DNA of 51,258 nucleotides from Nostoc flagelliforme FACHB-838 (GTDB lineage: Bacteria; Cyanobacteriota; Cyanobacteriia; Cyanobacteriales; Nostocaceae), in the NCBI RefSeq assembly GCF_014698065.1, contig NZ_JACJSI010000046.1, forward strand, positions 1-51,258, in the 5' to 3' direction. Shown piece after piece: positions 17,445-26,993 of this stretch. Position 1 is the stretch's first letter. Each line of letters begins with the position of its first letter. Under the pieces are notes generated by a model that searched no databases, had not been told where the DNA came from, and worked only from the letters and a program-made list of their open reading frames with translations. Both the position numbers and the translations under genes were made by a program.

Positions 17445-18313
17445 CTATTGATTAATTCCTGCAATTCTTCCCTTACAGATAAAGGCTGATACCCCAATGC
17501 AAATGCTTTGGAACTATCCAAAGAAACATCTGTTGGTCTAGGTGCTGCCATTTTGACATCTTGTTGCCGGCAGGATTTAAGACTAGTGCTAGGAAGTTGA
17601 AATACTTCCACTAATATTTGTCCAAAATCATAACGCGAAATCCGCTCTTTGCCACCTAAATGAATGATGCCGTTGACTTTTTTTAATGCTAATAAAAGTC
17701 CTTTGGCGGCGGTTGCTCCACTTACTGGGGTGCGAAATTCATCTATAAATAAACTTAGTTCTTTTTCTGCTTGTAAAGTCTCAACAAACGGCTGAATAAA
17801 GCTTTTAGCTGTGGGTGTTGCCGCACCAAACATCAACGGCATTCGACAGACTGCTGTTATGGGATGCCTTTCTAGCATACCTGCCTCTGCGATCGCTTTC
17901 TGCTCACCGTAAAGATTGACGGGACACACGGCATCTGTTTCTTGATAGGGAGCATTTAAGCCATCAAAAACTAAGTCGGTGGAAGTAAAAGCACAAGGAA
18001 TAGAATTATCCGCGCAAAGTCCGGCAATATTGCAGGATGCAATGACATTAATTGCGTGTGATTCTTGAGGGTGGGCTTGACAAAAATTCGGTTGTGAATG
18101 TGCAGCAGTATGAATAACTGCTGTTGGTTTGACATTATTAAAGATACTTTTTAATTCATGAAAATTTGTTAAATTTGCTTTTAACATTTTCATGCCAGGA
18201 ATCTCTAAAGAATGGGATAAATAAGTGCCATAAATTTCCCATTCTTGTTTGGCAAGCTGACAAAGATGCCATCCTAAAAAACCACTTGCCCCGGTGATTA
18301 ACAATTTTTTCAT
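17438..18313 (-). CDS. NAD(P)-dependent sugar-nucleotide reductase-like protein (RmlD/epimerase family)
   Basis: 291 aa from ATG 18313 (MKKLLITGASGFLG); seven codons further upstream are open but unlikely. N-terminal Rossmann motif GASGFLG. AVIHTAAHSQPNFCQ, FTSTDLVFDG and the YGEQK catalytic Tyr-x-x-x-Lys are as in dTDP-4-dehydrorhamnose reductase-like extended SDRs. Substrate uncertain; it may act in cell-surface polysaccharide synthesis. Its 3' end overlaps the convergent STAND gene end by 7 bp. Product ends at SQ, near normal length. Confidence 0.85.
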   Translation of the reverse strand: MKKLLITGASGFLGWHLCQLAKQEWEIYGTYLSHSLEIPGMKMLKANLTNFHELKSIFNNVKPTAVIHTAAHSQPNFCQAHPQESHAINVIASCNIAGLCADNSIPCAFTSTDLVFDGLNAPYQETDAVCPVNLYGEQKAIAEAGMLERHPITAVCRMPLMFGAATPTAKSFIQPFVETLQAEKELSLFIDEFRTPVSGATAAKGLLLALKKVNGIIHLGGKERISRYDFGQILVEVFQLPSTSLKSCRQQDVKMAAPRPTDVSLDSSKAFALGYQPLSVREELQELINSQ

Positions 18314-18502
18314 GTCTAATCGTAAACCGCTCAAGAAAAATACCTTTCTACAGCAGACTTATATTCTAATACGCTTGGGTTAAGGGCTACTGGCAAAAAT
18401 TTTGGGTTTTATAGACGCCATAAATCGCCGTCTCTACAAGTGTTTTGGTCTTATCTGAACTGTATTGGCTTATATTCTACACTGAGCGGTGGTTACAACA
18501 GA

Positions 18503-19246
18503 CTATTGCAGCAATTCCTGAAACTGCTTTTGACTACGCACTTTGCTAAAGTCTGGGTCAGTTTTTGCTAATTTCTTGTATTTATCAGGAACAAGCTTGA
18601 TTGCTTTGCTTAGGTTGCCAATTGCTAATTCTAGATTGCTTTGTAAAGCATAAGAGCAAGCTTTATTGTAATATGCTTGGTGCAAATCTTGCTTGATGGC
18701 GATCGCTTTATCATAAGATGTGATCGCATCTTGGTAGCGGTGCAGCTTTGTCAAAGCTATGCCTCGGTTAATTAAGGCTTCGTATTTGCCAGGTTGGATA
18801 GCGATCGCTTTGTCGTAAGATACAAGAGCGTCTTGGTAGCGTTGCAGCGATTTTAAAGCTATGCCACGGTTATACCAAGCTTCATATTTGTCGGGTTGGA
18901 TAGCGATCGCTTTGTCGTAAGATACAAGAGCATCTTGGTAGCGTTGCAACGATGTTAAAGCTATGCCACGGTTAATCCAAGCTTCAGGACTCTCAACTTT
19001 GATTGCGATCGCTTTTTCATAAGCTTTTATCGCATCTTCATAACGTTGCCCATCTAATAAATCATTGCCTTGATGAAAGAAATCTTCTGCTTTTTGCGTA
19101 GCCTTCGCTTCTATGAAAAGTTGGGTTACATTGGTCTCTTTCACAACCTGTGTAGTATTTTCTATTGATGAGTTTGCCCCACCACTACAGCCAAACGCAA
19201 AGAAAACTATTAAGTTAGATGCAACGAAGCAGCGCCGAAAAACCAT
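18503..19246 (-). CDS. TPR-repeat lipoprotein
   Basis: 247 aa. The N-terminus IVFFAFGCSGGANSS has a lipobox-like FGC|S, so it is probably a lipoprotein. Residues ~58-200 hold four tetratricopeptide repeats (YEDAIKAYEKAIAIKVESPE, YQDALVSYDKAIAIQPDKYE, and so on) that make a protein-binding solenoid. The last ~45 residues form a capping helix (DPDFSKVRSQKQFQELL). Adjacent repeats share near-identical DNA including GCGATCGC, a sign of recent duplication. Partner unknown. Confidence 0.88.
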   Translation of the reverse strand: MVFRRCFVASNLIVFFAFGCSGGANSSIENTTQVVKETNVTQLFIEAKATQKAEDFFHQGNDLLDGQRYEDAIKAYEKAIAIKVESPEAWINRGIALTSLQRYQDALVSYDKAIAIQPDKYEAWYNRGIALKSLQRYQDALVSYDKAIAIQPGKYEALINRGIALTKLHRYQDAITSYDKAIAIKQDLHQAYYNKACSYALQSNLELAIGNLSKAIKLVPDKYKKLAKTDPDFSKVRSQKQFQELLQ

Positions 19247-19737
19247 GCTGTACCTACAAAACTTATAAAGTGATATTAAAATTTGTTCGCTTTTTGAGTA
19301 TTACTAAAAATACACTAGTTTCTACCCATTAATTTACTCATTTTTTAATAAAGAGCTTTGTTAAGGACGCATAAATGATTATTAAAATTAAGTGTTTATC
19401 ACATTATCATATTAAATATACATAAAGCAATTACTTAGAAAATATTTCACCCAAAAAACGATCATTTCTGTTGCCATATACGCTGCGATCGCACTTGTCT
19501 GGTGTACTCTGTTTCAATTACCAAGGGTGCGATCGTACTCGTTTTTCACTAAACAATGATGTTATTTGCTTTATGTATTAATCAATGGCTACAACGTGCT
19601 TTGTCAATATGCACAACAATCTTCAGCCAAGTCAAACACAACTTTTAATTGCATATTGAGCATGGCGTGATCAGAAACTGAGTAAAAACGCAAAGAGGCA
19701 AAGCCTTACTTCGCGCTTTTGCCTCTTTGCATAAAAC
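19247..19737. other. Intergenic, 490 bp, no gene seen
   Basis: AT-rich with two GCGATCGC-like sites near 19488 and 19530. It holds the promoter of the TPR gene and the 3' end of crtO, where 19683-19735 has CGCAAAGAGGCAAAGCC and its inverted partner GCCTCTTTGC, a hairpin that may terminate crtO. No ORF of note. Confidence 0.5.
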
Positions 19738-21432
19738 CTAATTAATGCCAAACACTGACTCGACGGTTGACTTAATCGAATCTCTTGCATCCTTCAAAGT
19801 TTGACTAATGGGATGTTTTGCCTGTAAAAATACACGCGCACAATTGCGTCCCGGCATTCCCGAAATCGAACCACCTGGATGAGTACCAGCACCAGTTAAA
19901 AATAGATTTTCAATTGGCGTTTTGTAGTTCGCTATTTCTGGCAAGGGACGGAAAAACACCATCTGATCTAGGGTCATGTCAATATGGTAATAATTTCCTT
20001 TATATGCGCCTAATCTTTCTCCTAGTTCTGCTGGACTTTCTACACGACGGGCAATAGTTGCACTCTTGACATTGGGTGCATAGTCTGCCAATTTATCAAC
20101 CACCCTATCTGCAACTTTGTTTTTCAATTCATCTGTCCAACCAGTACCTTTTAAACCAGTGCCTTCAGCACCAGCAATTTGATAAGGGGCAAAATACTCA
20201 ATCCATACGGTGTGCTTACCTGGCGGTGCTAATGTGGGGTCTAAATAGCTAGGCATGACCACATACATTGATGGGTCAGCATCAGGAATCTGTCCCAAGG
20301 TACATTTACTATGAGCCTCTTCTACATGAGCCACCGAATCGGCAATTAAGATAGAACCAACGAGATATTCGTCTTTATGGGCGTGGTATGGAAAGCGCAG
20401 TGGTTCGTCTAAAGCCAAATCTATCTTGAGGATAGTTTCGTTATTGTTAACGATGCGGCGTTCTAATCTTTCCCATAAATTTGGGTCGGCTCCATCGACG
20501 TCAGTTTTATCAGTCATTTGTAAAAATAACCGCTTGGCATCAATATTAGAAATAACGCCGTATTTAGCGCGATATTCTTTACCACCAGCAACCCGCACAC
20601 CTACAGCTTTTCCATCATCAATTAAAACTTTTTCAACATGCTGGTCTGTAAGAATAACGCCACCTTTGCTTGTGACTAAATTCACCAAAGCTTGTACAAG
20701 TGCGCCAGTTCCGCCGCGCGGTCTAGCCATTCCAGGATTGTGACGCATCGCCATCATAATTGCACCAATGGCAAGAGTTTTTTGCGATGGCGGCGCACCA
20801 AGTTCTGCTGCGAGTCTGGCTAATGGCGCTTTTAGAAATTCCTCATCAAACCACTCGTTAAGTAAATCCTCAGCGCTGGTTAACATGGTGCGAATAAAGT
20901 CCAGCGTTTTGTTTGGGGAACCAATCATCGAAAATAAATCTTTGAATTTTTTGATATCGTAGTTGCCCACAATATCTATAATTGACTTGGGCGGTGCATT
21001 AAACATAGGAACCATTGCACCGATCGCTCGTTGCCAATAGTCTACAAATTCTGCGTATTTTTTGGCATCACGCTCATTATAACGAGCGATTTCGGCACAA
21101 GTCTTTTCCAGCGATTTATGTGCTAAGAAATACTTCCCATCAGGATGAGGACAGAAAACAACTGGATCACACTCCAAATAATGCAAGCCGTATTTTTCTA
21201 GTTCTAATTCTTCAACAACTGGCCCTAAGTGAATAAATTCATGGTCAATAGCACACAAGTTAAATTTAAATCCGGGAGCTTCTTGCGGTAAACATTCTTC
21301 AGTTGTTGCTGCACCACCTGGAACAGAACGCTTTTCTAGTAACAGGACGCTATAACCAGCTTTCAGCAAGTAAGCTGCACAAACTAACCCATTGTGTCCA
21401 GCACCGATAAGCACAACATCATACTCTTGCAT
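19738..21432 (-). CDS. crtO: Beta-carotene ketolase, CrtO type
   Basis: 564 aa, FAD-dependent, homologous to phytoene-desaturase-like enzymes. N-terminal dinucleotide fold DVVLIGAGHNGLVCAAYLLK, then LLEKRSVPGGAATTEE. Segments FNLCAIDHEFIHLGPV, NEWFDEEFLKAPLARL, ARPRGGTGALVQALV and the C-terminal FAD motif LTGAGTHPGGSISGMPGRNC match the CrtO ketolases I know from Synechocystis and Nostoc. It introduces a keto group into the beta-ring to make echinenone, a photoprotective carotenoid in membranes and for orange carotenoid protein. Single gene, with a probable hairpin at its 3' side. Confidence 0.92.
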   Translation of the reverse strand: MQEYDVVLIGAGHNGLVCAAYLLKAGYSVLLLEKRSVPGGAATTEECLPQEAPGFKFNLCAIDHEFIHLGPVVEELELEKYGLHYLECDPVVFCPHPDGKYFLAHKSLEKTCAEIARYNERDAKKYAEFVDYWQRAIGAMVPMFNAPPKSIIDIVGNYDIKKFKDLFSMIGSPNKTLDFIRTMLTSAEDLLNEWFDEEFLKAPLARLAAELGAPPSQKTLAIGAIMMAMRHNPGMARPRGGTGALVQALVNLVTSKGGVILTDQHVEKVLIDDGKAVGVRVAGGKEYRAKYGVISNIDAKRLFLQMTDKTDVDGADPNLWERLERRIVNNNETILKIDLALDEPLRFPYHAHKDEYLVGSILIADSVAHVEEAHSKCTLGQIPDADPSMYVVMPSYLDPTLAPPGKHTVWIEYFAPYQIAGAEGTGLKGTGWTDELKNKVADRVVDKLADYAPNVKSATIARRVESPAELGERLGAYKGNYYHIDMTLDQMVFFRPLPEIANYKTPIENLFLTGAGTHPGGSISGMPGRNCARVFLQAKHPISQTLKDARDSIKSTVESVFGIN

Positions 21433-21536
21433 AGTTGGAATTTATAAATAAGTAGATTTTAAAAGCTTATAAAACTTTTAATAAATTTACATCACTCCCT
21501 AGTTACAAAAAATATCTTTAACTAGTGTTAATACCG

Positions 21537-22295
21537 CTAAGGAGATAGTACGGTTAACGATGATGGTATTTGCTTTACTTGAGTTTCTACCAGAAGTATT
21601 AAACTACCAATTTCTACTTTTATATCTTTAATAGAAAAGGCTATATCTTCCCATTTAAGATATGGTAGACCCATTATTTCTTTAGCTTTATGCATAAATG
21701 CTGTAACTAATTCTATTGAAATACCCTCTCCCTCAGTGCAGTTAAAACTCTCCAGCATCGCGGGTTGTAAATTAGTCCGTGGGCGAAGAATCGCGGTGTA
21801 ACCGAAAGGGCGAGTCTTTCCCATTTCTTTTAACAGCACCTTTCCTCTACATTCTATTTTGCCATCACCAGGTAAAAATACCTGAATTTTTTGCGGCTCA
21901 AAACTAACAATATCGCCATCAACATCCAACTGCAAATTTTGCATCTGGGTGCGAATCAAGTCTGAGGTCAAGGCGTGGTTAATATCTACTTCTGTAACTA
22001 TAATGCGAACTATGGCATTTACTGGCTCATTAAGTTCTATTTGACCAAAAATAGCGCTGAAGGGATTAATGGCAATACTTTCTGTTTGCAGTTTTATTTC
22101 CTGTACCCGAAGGCCTTCTTGGATTACTAATCCTTGGCCTGTAACCGAAACTCCATCCGCCTGTCCCTGAACTATTTTCAAAAGATCGGTTTGTACATCT
22201 ACTTCTATTTCTTCTACTGTATCTAGCTTTTCGGATACTCTCCTTTCAGCTTCCTGTGATAGAAATTTTTCCTCCAACCGATTCTCATCAGGCAT
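21537..22295 (-). CDS. DUF2993 (LmeA-like) lipid-binding-type protein
   Basis: 252 aa. Pattern of DUF2993: VQTDLLKIVQGQADGVSVTG, GLRVQEIKLQTESIAINPFS, then alternating strands (ITEV, VLLKEM) and a central long stretch. Related LmeA proteins bind phospholipid; here there is no signal peptide, so it is probably cytoplasmic or membrane-peripheral. Function unknown; several paralogues are common in cyanobacteria. Confidence 0.8.
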   Translation of the reverse strand: MPDENRLEEKFLSQEAERRVSEKLDTVEEIEVDVQTDLLKIVQGQADGVSVTGQGLVIQEGLRVQEIKLQTESIAINPFSAIFGQIELNEPVNAIVRIIVTEVDINHALTSDLIRTQMQNLQLDVDGDIVSFEPQKIQVFLPGDGKIECRGKVLLKEMGKTRPFGYTAILRPRTNLQPAMLESFNCTEGEGISIELVTAFMHKAKEIMGLPYLKWEDIAFSIKDIKVEIGSLILLVETQVKQIPSSLTVLSP

Positions 22296-22484
22296 GAATT
22301 GGTAATCTCCTAAATTTCCTCTTATTAGTTACTGTAAAGGCTAATTCTGGAGAGTGAATCTATATTGGGGTATATGTTAACTTAGAAGATTTTTCAAGAT
22401 GGGTAAAAATTTTGGTCAATAAATTCCTTTTTCAGTTCTTTACTCTGTGTTATCAGCATTTATGTAGTTATAAAAGTGACTTTT

Positions 22485-22548
22485 AAACCGCCCAGACGCA
22501 GAGGAGGACACTTGTATGGGCGGGTTTACCGACTTGAGCAAAGTGTCC
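22485..22548 (+). ncRNA. Candidate structured RNA with two mutually exclusive stems
   Basis: AAACCGCCCA (22485-22494) pairs with TGGGCGGGTTT (22517-22527), while GGACACTT (22506-22513), sitting in that loop, pairs perfectly with AAGTGTCC (22541-22548) beyond it. This geometry is a pseudoknot or a switch. A poly-A tract follows at 22557. No known family recognised; it could be chance or a decayed gene. Confidence 0.3.
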
Positions 22549-22954
22549 GTGGTGCAAAGAAAAAAAGAAATTTTACAAATTTCCTGGAAAGAGCTATTTT
22601 TATCCCCTCAACCCTTGCAATTTTACCTGTTTTGAGAAATGAAACGGTCTTACGTTAAAAAGAGCGTTGGGGGGAGCAAAAGCTTATGGAGCAACTCTAG
22701 AAGACTGATGTGTACAACGTAGCCTCTCAAAAAAGAAGAGTACATTCGCTCATAACAGCGCGTCTGCTATTATCAAAAATTGGTGAGAGAGTTGACCTGG
22801 GGAACATCCTAGAGTGAAGATAAAAAGGTTAGATATCTTTTTGCCAAAGTACTAAGTACATCAGTCTGCTTATTTCGTTTCATATCCCTACTTTTGGGAT
22901 AAAGATGAAGGGTAAGGGCGATACATAATTAACGCGGCAAAAACTTAAAAAAGT

Positions 22955-23094
22955 CCGCACAGATTGCTAAGACGTGCGGCAGTACCAAATTGAAGGAACT
23001 GCTGTGGGAAACCTTTGCAGGTGACGTTTTTCCTTCTGAAAAGACGCTTTGGCGAACGTCGCTAATGCTAGTCGCCTAAAGCGCTGAAGTCACC
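22955..23094 (+). promoter_or_regulatory. Candidate folded leader upstream of ftrV
   Basis: CCGCAC (22955) pairs with GTGCGG (22974). Further on, GGTGAC (23020) pairs with GTCACC (23089), enclosing CGCTTTGGCG (23045) paired with CGCCTAAAGCG (23073). The nested arrangement lies 160-300 bp before the ftrV start. The inner stem is related to dispersed repeats, so it may simply be a repeat copy rather than a regulator. Confidence 0.3.
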
Positions 23095-23252
23095 GCAACG
23101 CCTTGCCTTGCGTGGACGCAGAGGGTTAAATGCGCCGCCGCACCCCGATAAAACGTCAAGAAATAGCTGATTAAATCAAATTTTAAGCGATTTAATCATA
23201 TATTCTGTAGCAGATACTTGTGGAAAAGCAAATGCTAGGTGTAAATGTTGTT

Positions 23253-23474
23253 ATGAAAGTTGGCGATCGCGTCCGTGTTAAAGATTCGGTAGTAGTGTAT
23301 CATCATCCTGAACATCGGAATCAGGCTTTTGACATCAAAGGCATAGAAGGTGATGTAATAGGTATTGCCAGCCAATGGCGAGACAGACCTGTAAGCGCTA
23401 ATCTGCCGATTGTAGTCCAGTTTACTAAAAAGTTTAAAGCCCATTTACGTGAAAATGAGTTAGAAGTCATCTAA
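23253..23474 (+). CDS. ftrV: Ferredoxin-thioredoxin reductase, variable chain
   Basis: 73 aa from ATG 23253 (MKVGDRVRVK), the length of known cyanobacterial chains; a GTG at 23220 would add 11 residues. VVVYHHPEHRNQAFDIKGIE, ANLPIVVQFTKKFKAHLREN and the end ELEVI are diagnostic. The SH3-like variable chain packs on the catalytic Fe-S chain, which reduces thioredoxin with photosynthetic ferredoxin and so links light to enzyme activation. The catalytic chain gene is not in this window. Convergent with the small gene that ends at 23480. Confidence 0.93.
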   Translation: MKVGDRVRVKDSVVVYHHPEHRNQAFDIKGIEGDVIGIASQWRDRPVSANLPIVVQFTKKFKAHLRENELEVI

Positions 23475-23479
23475 ATCAC

Positions 23480-23701
23480 TTATCGGCGGCGAAACCACTG
23501 AAAAATATTCAGTTCGCCGCGCATTCTTTTAAGCTCTTGACGGTTTTGCTCTGCTGTTGTGTAATACCATTCACAATAACGCTGAAACTCCGACCGTGAG
23601 CGAACTTCGTGGTAAAACTGATGGGTTGTTTGGTAAGATGCAAAAGCTTCCTCAACTTGTGGTTGAGGGGATGGAACAATATAAGGTAAGTTTTTAGACA
23701 T
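23480..23701 (-). CDS. Small conserved-looking hypothetical protein
   Basis: 73 aa: MSKNLPYIVPSPQPQVEEAF with a charged helical remainder (FQRYCEWYYTTAEQNRQELK) and a basic end WFRRR. No family name known to me. It has no signal or membrane segment. Its stop lies 5 bp from the convergent ftrV stop, a compact arrangement that supports a real gene. Confidence 0.6.
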   Translation of the reverse strand: MSKNLPYIVPSPQPQVEEAFASYQTTHQFYHEVRSRSEFQRYCEWYYTTAEQNRQELKRMRGELNIFQWFRRR

Positions 23702-23912
23702 AAAGCTAAGAGTCGGGAATAGAGAATAGGGAGTGGAGAGTTTTTAATTCAGGCAATTATCGTACTTTCTAATTAATAACTTATAACCCTTCTCTACGAG
23801 AGGCTGCGCCAACGGCATGGTTCGACTTTGCTCACCAGCAGCGGTAGTTGAACGCAGTCGAAACTCAGGGCATCGCTCATAACTCATAACTTTCTAAAAA
23901 TTCTTAACTTGA
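23702..23912. repeat. Repeat-rich spacer
   Basis: Contains a copy of TCTCTACGAGAGGCTGCGCC (~23793) next to an imperfect inverted pair GTTCGACTTTGCTC / GAACGCAGTCGAAACTC (~23820-23866). No gene. Confidence 0.5.
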
Positions 23913-24704
23913 TTACAGCCAACCGCGTAAGCGATAAACAAAAGAACCAATATACTCTTTTAAAGCGATGGTAAATTGGTGCAAGTTGTCGGTATCAGGT
24001 AATAAATTTAGTATAGCGGCTTTGGGAGTGCTGCCGAGTTCTTGCAACTCACCTTCACTAACAAGAAAGTCAGTAGGTGCAGGAATGGCATTGATTCCTT
24101 GACGCTGGAAAATTTGAAGCGATCGCGGTATATGCATTGCCGAAGTTACTAATAATATTTGACGAATACCACGAGATGACAAAATTTTTCGGACATTTAC
24201 AGCATTTTGATAAGTATTGAAAGAATCAGGTTCTTGGACAATCGCCTCAGATGGAATACCAATAGATGTGAGTATTGTTGCCATATCTGCCGACTCTGGT
24301 GAACCACTCCCACGCCAATCAATGCGACCACCGCTGAGAATGATTATAGGTGCTTTTTTTTGGCGATATAGTTGTGCAGCATAAATCACGCGATCGCCTG
24401 CTTCACTCAAATCGACAGTAGGTCTTGGGGGAAAAGCTGATTTAGTTGCGCCACCCAAAACCACAATCGCTTCTGCAACTGGCATTTGAGCGGGTGGAAG
24501 ATTTTGCCATTCAAGCGATCGCACTAATGATTTAGCAATCCAAGCATTACTGCAAAATAGCAATAAAGTGAGGGCAAAAGCAATTGCGATCGCAGCAGTC
24601 CGTGGTCGTTTCCCCAAAGTTACTAATGCGACTACCAAGCTTACACAGGCTAATCCTAGTGGATAAAAAAATAGTGGTAGTAACTTGGATAGATATAAAA
24701 ACAT
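23913..24704 (-). CDS. YdcF/ElyC-family membrane protein (DUF218)
   Basis: 263 aa from ATG 24704 (MFLYLSKLLPLFFYPLG). Two N-terminal membrane spans (~5-30 and 40-60), then the DUF218 domain: AEAIVVLGGATKSAF, LYRQKKAPIIILSGGRIDWR, ESADMATILTSIGIPSEAI, NTYQNAVNVRKIL, ILLVTSAMHIPRSLQIFQRQ. In other bacteria relatives affect envelope polysaccharide or vancomycin sensitivity. The longer frame to 24815 adds residues encoded by a dispersed repeat (YFDKAQYKSP segment, from TACTTTGACAAAGCTCAGTA), so I reject that start. Confidence 0.85.
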   Translation of the reverse strand: MFLYLSKLLPLFFYPLGLACVSLVVALVTLGKRPRTAAIAIAFALTLLLFCSNAWIAKSLVRSLEWQNLPPAQMPVAEAIVVLGGATKSAFPPRPTVDLSEAGDRVIYAAQLYRQKKAPIIILSGGRIDWRGSGSPESADMATILTSIGIPSEAIVQEPDSFNTYQNAVNVRKILSSRGIRQILLVTSAMHIPRSLQIFQRQGINAIPAPTDFLVSEGELQELGSTPKAAILNLLPDTDNLHQFTIALKEYIGSFVYRLRGWL

Positions 24705-24802
24705 ACTGGAGGTCGGGGACTTGTACTGAGCTTTGTCAAAGTATTCGAGATTTGAGATTGAGGATTTTGGCGCAGCCTCTCGTAGAGAAGTGTCCCCAAT
24801 CC

Positions 24803-25309
24803 CTACTTTTCCCAAAACTTGAAATTGAAACTACTTCCAGCGCTGCGACGGTAACGGCGACCGGCTCTTCTTGTTTGACGTTTGTTAAACCTCTCATTTG
24901 TTAGTTCAACTCCGCCCTCTTCTGACTCTTCACCTTGCAACTGAGTTCTAGTTTCTTCCTTACTTCCCCACCAAGCAGTAATCCAGCCTCCAGCTAAAGC
25001 GCCTATTGCACCAAGCAAGATACTCATAGGTGCTGGATACCCCAAATATACAAAGCCCAGCATGAAAAATAACCAGTATTTCAATCCTGTATCCACACCA
25101 TCAGAGGAGGCGACAGCTGGAGCCTGGGGACTATTATCGGTTATATTCGCGATCCAGCTTAAAATGAAACCGCCCATGATTCCTAAGAAGATGCTCAGGG
25201 CTGGTGCAGAGCCGGTCATTATTAATATAAATGTTAAAAATGCCCCAAATAACAGCTGAGAAAAGAAGCTGGGAGAAATACTGAAAAAGTCGTTCTTTTT
25301 GTCTGCCAT
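24803..25309 (-). CDS. Integral membrane protein, conserved cyanobacterial hypothetical
   Basis: 168 aa. Hydrophobic stretches at ~14-60 (LLFGAFLTFILIMTGSAPAL, IFLGIMGGFILSWIANI) and ~78-112 (WLFFMLGFVYLGYPAPMSIL, GAIGALAGGWITAWWG) suggest four spans or two re-entrant pairs with internal symmetry (SIFLGIMGGFILSW versus SILLGAIGALAGGW). The C-terminal tail is basic (RRAGRRYRRSAGSS). Function unknown. It lies upstream of the YdcF gene on the same strand, perhaps co-transcribed. Confidence 0.7.
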   Translation of the reverse strand: MADKKNDFFSISPSFFSQLLFGAFLTFILIMTGSAPALSIFLGIMGGFILSWIANITDNSPQAPAVASSDGVDTGLKYWLFFMLGFVYLGYPAPMSILLGAIGALAGGWITAWWGSKEETRTQLQGEESEEGGVELTNERFNKRQTRRAGRRYRRSAGSSFNFKFWEK

Positions 25310-25440
25310 AGAGTAAAAAAGCTCTTAACTAATTACTAATGACGCTCGCGGACTCGCTAACGCTACGCTAACGTAATTCGTATTTTCGATTCAATTACGA
25401 ATTACGAATTACGAATTATGAATTATCTCAATTGTGCCTG

Positions 25441-26952
25441 TTATGCTTGAGTTGTATCGAAAATCTTTACGTAAGGTTGTTCTTCTTCAGTAAAAGGTTC
25501 AGCTTGTTCGATTTGTGAGGCCAATAAATCGGCGGTGGCATCAGCAATATCACCACTGCGATTGTTCAAACGCTCTTTTAGAACTTCAAGCGGTGCTGTG
25601 CATTGGATAATCTGAATAGGAAGTTGGTGCTTTGTAGCTTGGGCGATCGCTTCTTGCCGTAACTGCTGTCTATCATACTTGGCATCCAAAATCACCGAAA
25701 AACCTTGTCTAGCCAGTATAATTCCCAATTCCAAGAGCCGTGTGTAAGTTTTCTCGGTCATTTCCGATGTATACAAATCATCGCCACCCTTTTCGCACAA
25801 GGGAATTCCCCCTAAATGTTTCCGCACTGCATCAGAACGCAGGAGAATTGCTCCCTGTTGACGCGCTAAATTTCTTGCTGTGGTACTTTTACCAGAACCC
25901 GACAACCCCGACATCAAAATTAGTTGTCCCAGGTTCGGTTTAGTGTATTCCCAAGCCTGTTTGTAATAGTCAGCAGCAGTTTTTGTCGCTTCTTCTTTTA
26001 CTGTCGCGGGTACACTCGGATCATCTAGCAAAAACGAAGTTACCTTTGCCCGGACATAAGCCTGACGACTTAAATACAATGGCAACACCTGTAAGCCTTC
26101 CCAGTCTCCAGTTTGCTCTATATAGGCATTTAAAAACGCATTACCCAAGTCTTTACGCTGCCGCGCTTCCAAATCCATCACCGTGAACGCCACATCGTAC
26201 ATCACATCGACAAAGCGAAACGGCTCATTAAACTCAATGCAATCGAACAGCAAAATTTTATCGTGCCACAGGGCAATATTTCTCAGGTGTAAATCCCCGT
26301 GACATTCACGAATATAATCGTTGTGAATTCTGCTAGCAAATAATTCTGGACGTTCGGCAAAAAATTTATCTGTATATTGCTTTGTTTCTGTAAACTGCGC
26401 CTGTGTCTGGGGGCCACCAATATACTTCTCAGTTTGTTGATAATTCTCATCAAAGGCAGCGCGAACATTTGGGACTTCACCAAAAGTACGAATATAATCA
26501 TTCGTCTGTGCTTCGGCATGGTATTGAGCCACCACCCCTCCCAACTCCTCTAGGTGTGTCTCATTCAACTTGCCCTGTTCAAATAGTGTACTTAATAGCG
26601 ACTCTTGCGGAAACTGACGCATCTTTAGCGCATATTCTACAGGCTCATCAGTTCCCCCTAACTGGTATTGCTCTCCTATTGAAGTTATGGGCAAAACTTC
26701 TAAATACAGTTCACCAGCACCCCGTTGATTTAACCGCAACTCTTCCTGAGAAAAATGTTGTCGCTTCTCTAAGGTGGAAAAGTCTAAAAAACCAAAATTC
26801 ATCGGTTTTTTTAGTTTATAGGCGTAATCCCCAGTCAGCAACACATAAGAAATGTGGGTTTGAATGAGTTGAATAGGTTCTGTTACCGGATGGGGATAAA
26901 ATCCAGGTTGCAACATTTGCTCAATAAAAGCTGGAAGAGTCGCTTCTGTCAT
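25441..26952 (-). CDS. Two-domain protein: aminoglycoside-phosphotransferase-like domain plus P-loop kinase
   Basis: 503 aa. Residues 1-330 resemble the APH/choline-kinase fold (HNDYIRECHGDLHLRNIALW with the catalytic HGDLHxxN, then LLFDCIEFNEPFRFVDVMYD as the DFG-like metal site). Residues ~340-500 are an AAA_33-type kinase with P-loop LMSGLSGSGKSTTARNLARQ (Walker A), later VILDAKYDRQQLR. The combination is known as a bifunctional APH/ATP-binding protein of unknown substrate in many bacteria; the name does not imply drug resistance. Confidence 0.88.
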   Translation of the reverse strand: MTEATLPAFIEQMLQPGFYPHPVTEPIQLIQTHISYVLLTGDYAYKLKKPMNFGFLDFSTLEKRQHFSQEELRLNQRGAGELYLEVLPITSIGEQYQLGGTDEPVEYALKMRQFPQESLLSTLFEQGKLNETHLEELGGVVAQYHAEAQTNDYIRTFGEVPNVRAAFDENYQQTEKYIGGPQTQAQFTETKQYTDKFFAERPELFASRIHNDYIRECHGDLHLRNIALWHDKILLFDCIEFNEPFRFVDVMYDVAFTVMDLEARQRKDLGNAFLNAYIEQTGDWEGLQVLPLYLSRQAYVRAKVTSFLLDDPSVPATVKEEATKTAADYYKQAWEYTKPNLGQLILMSGLSGSGKSTTARNLARQQGAILLRSDAVRKHLGGIPLCEKGGDDLYTSEMTEKTYTRLLELGIILARQGFSVILDAKYDRQQLRQEAIAQATKHQLPIQIIQCTAPLEVLKERLNNRSGDIADATADLLASQIEQAEPFTEEEQPYVKIFDTTQA

Positions 26953-26993
26953 CTCTGTCCTCTGCGCTCTCTGCGCCTCTGCGGTTCAAATAC

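Larger units (their letters stand above)
22296..23252. other. Long spacer upstream of ftrV, no ORF, two structured regions
   Basis: About 950 bp with no convincing gene. It holds two candidate RNA folds, listed separately (22485-22548 and 22955-23094), and an inverted fragment of the GACGCTTTGGCGAACG-type repeat. The ftrV promoter must lie in it. Confidence 0.55.
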
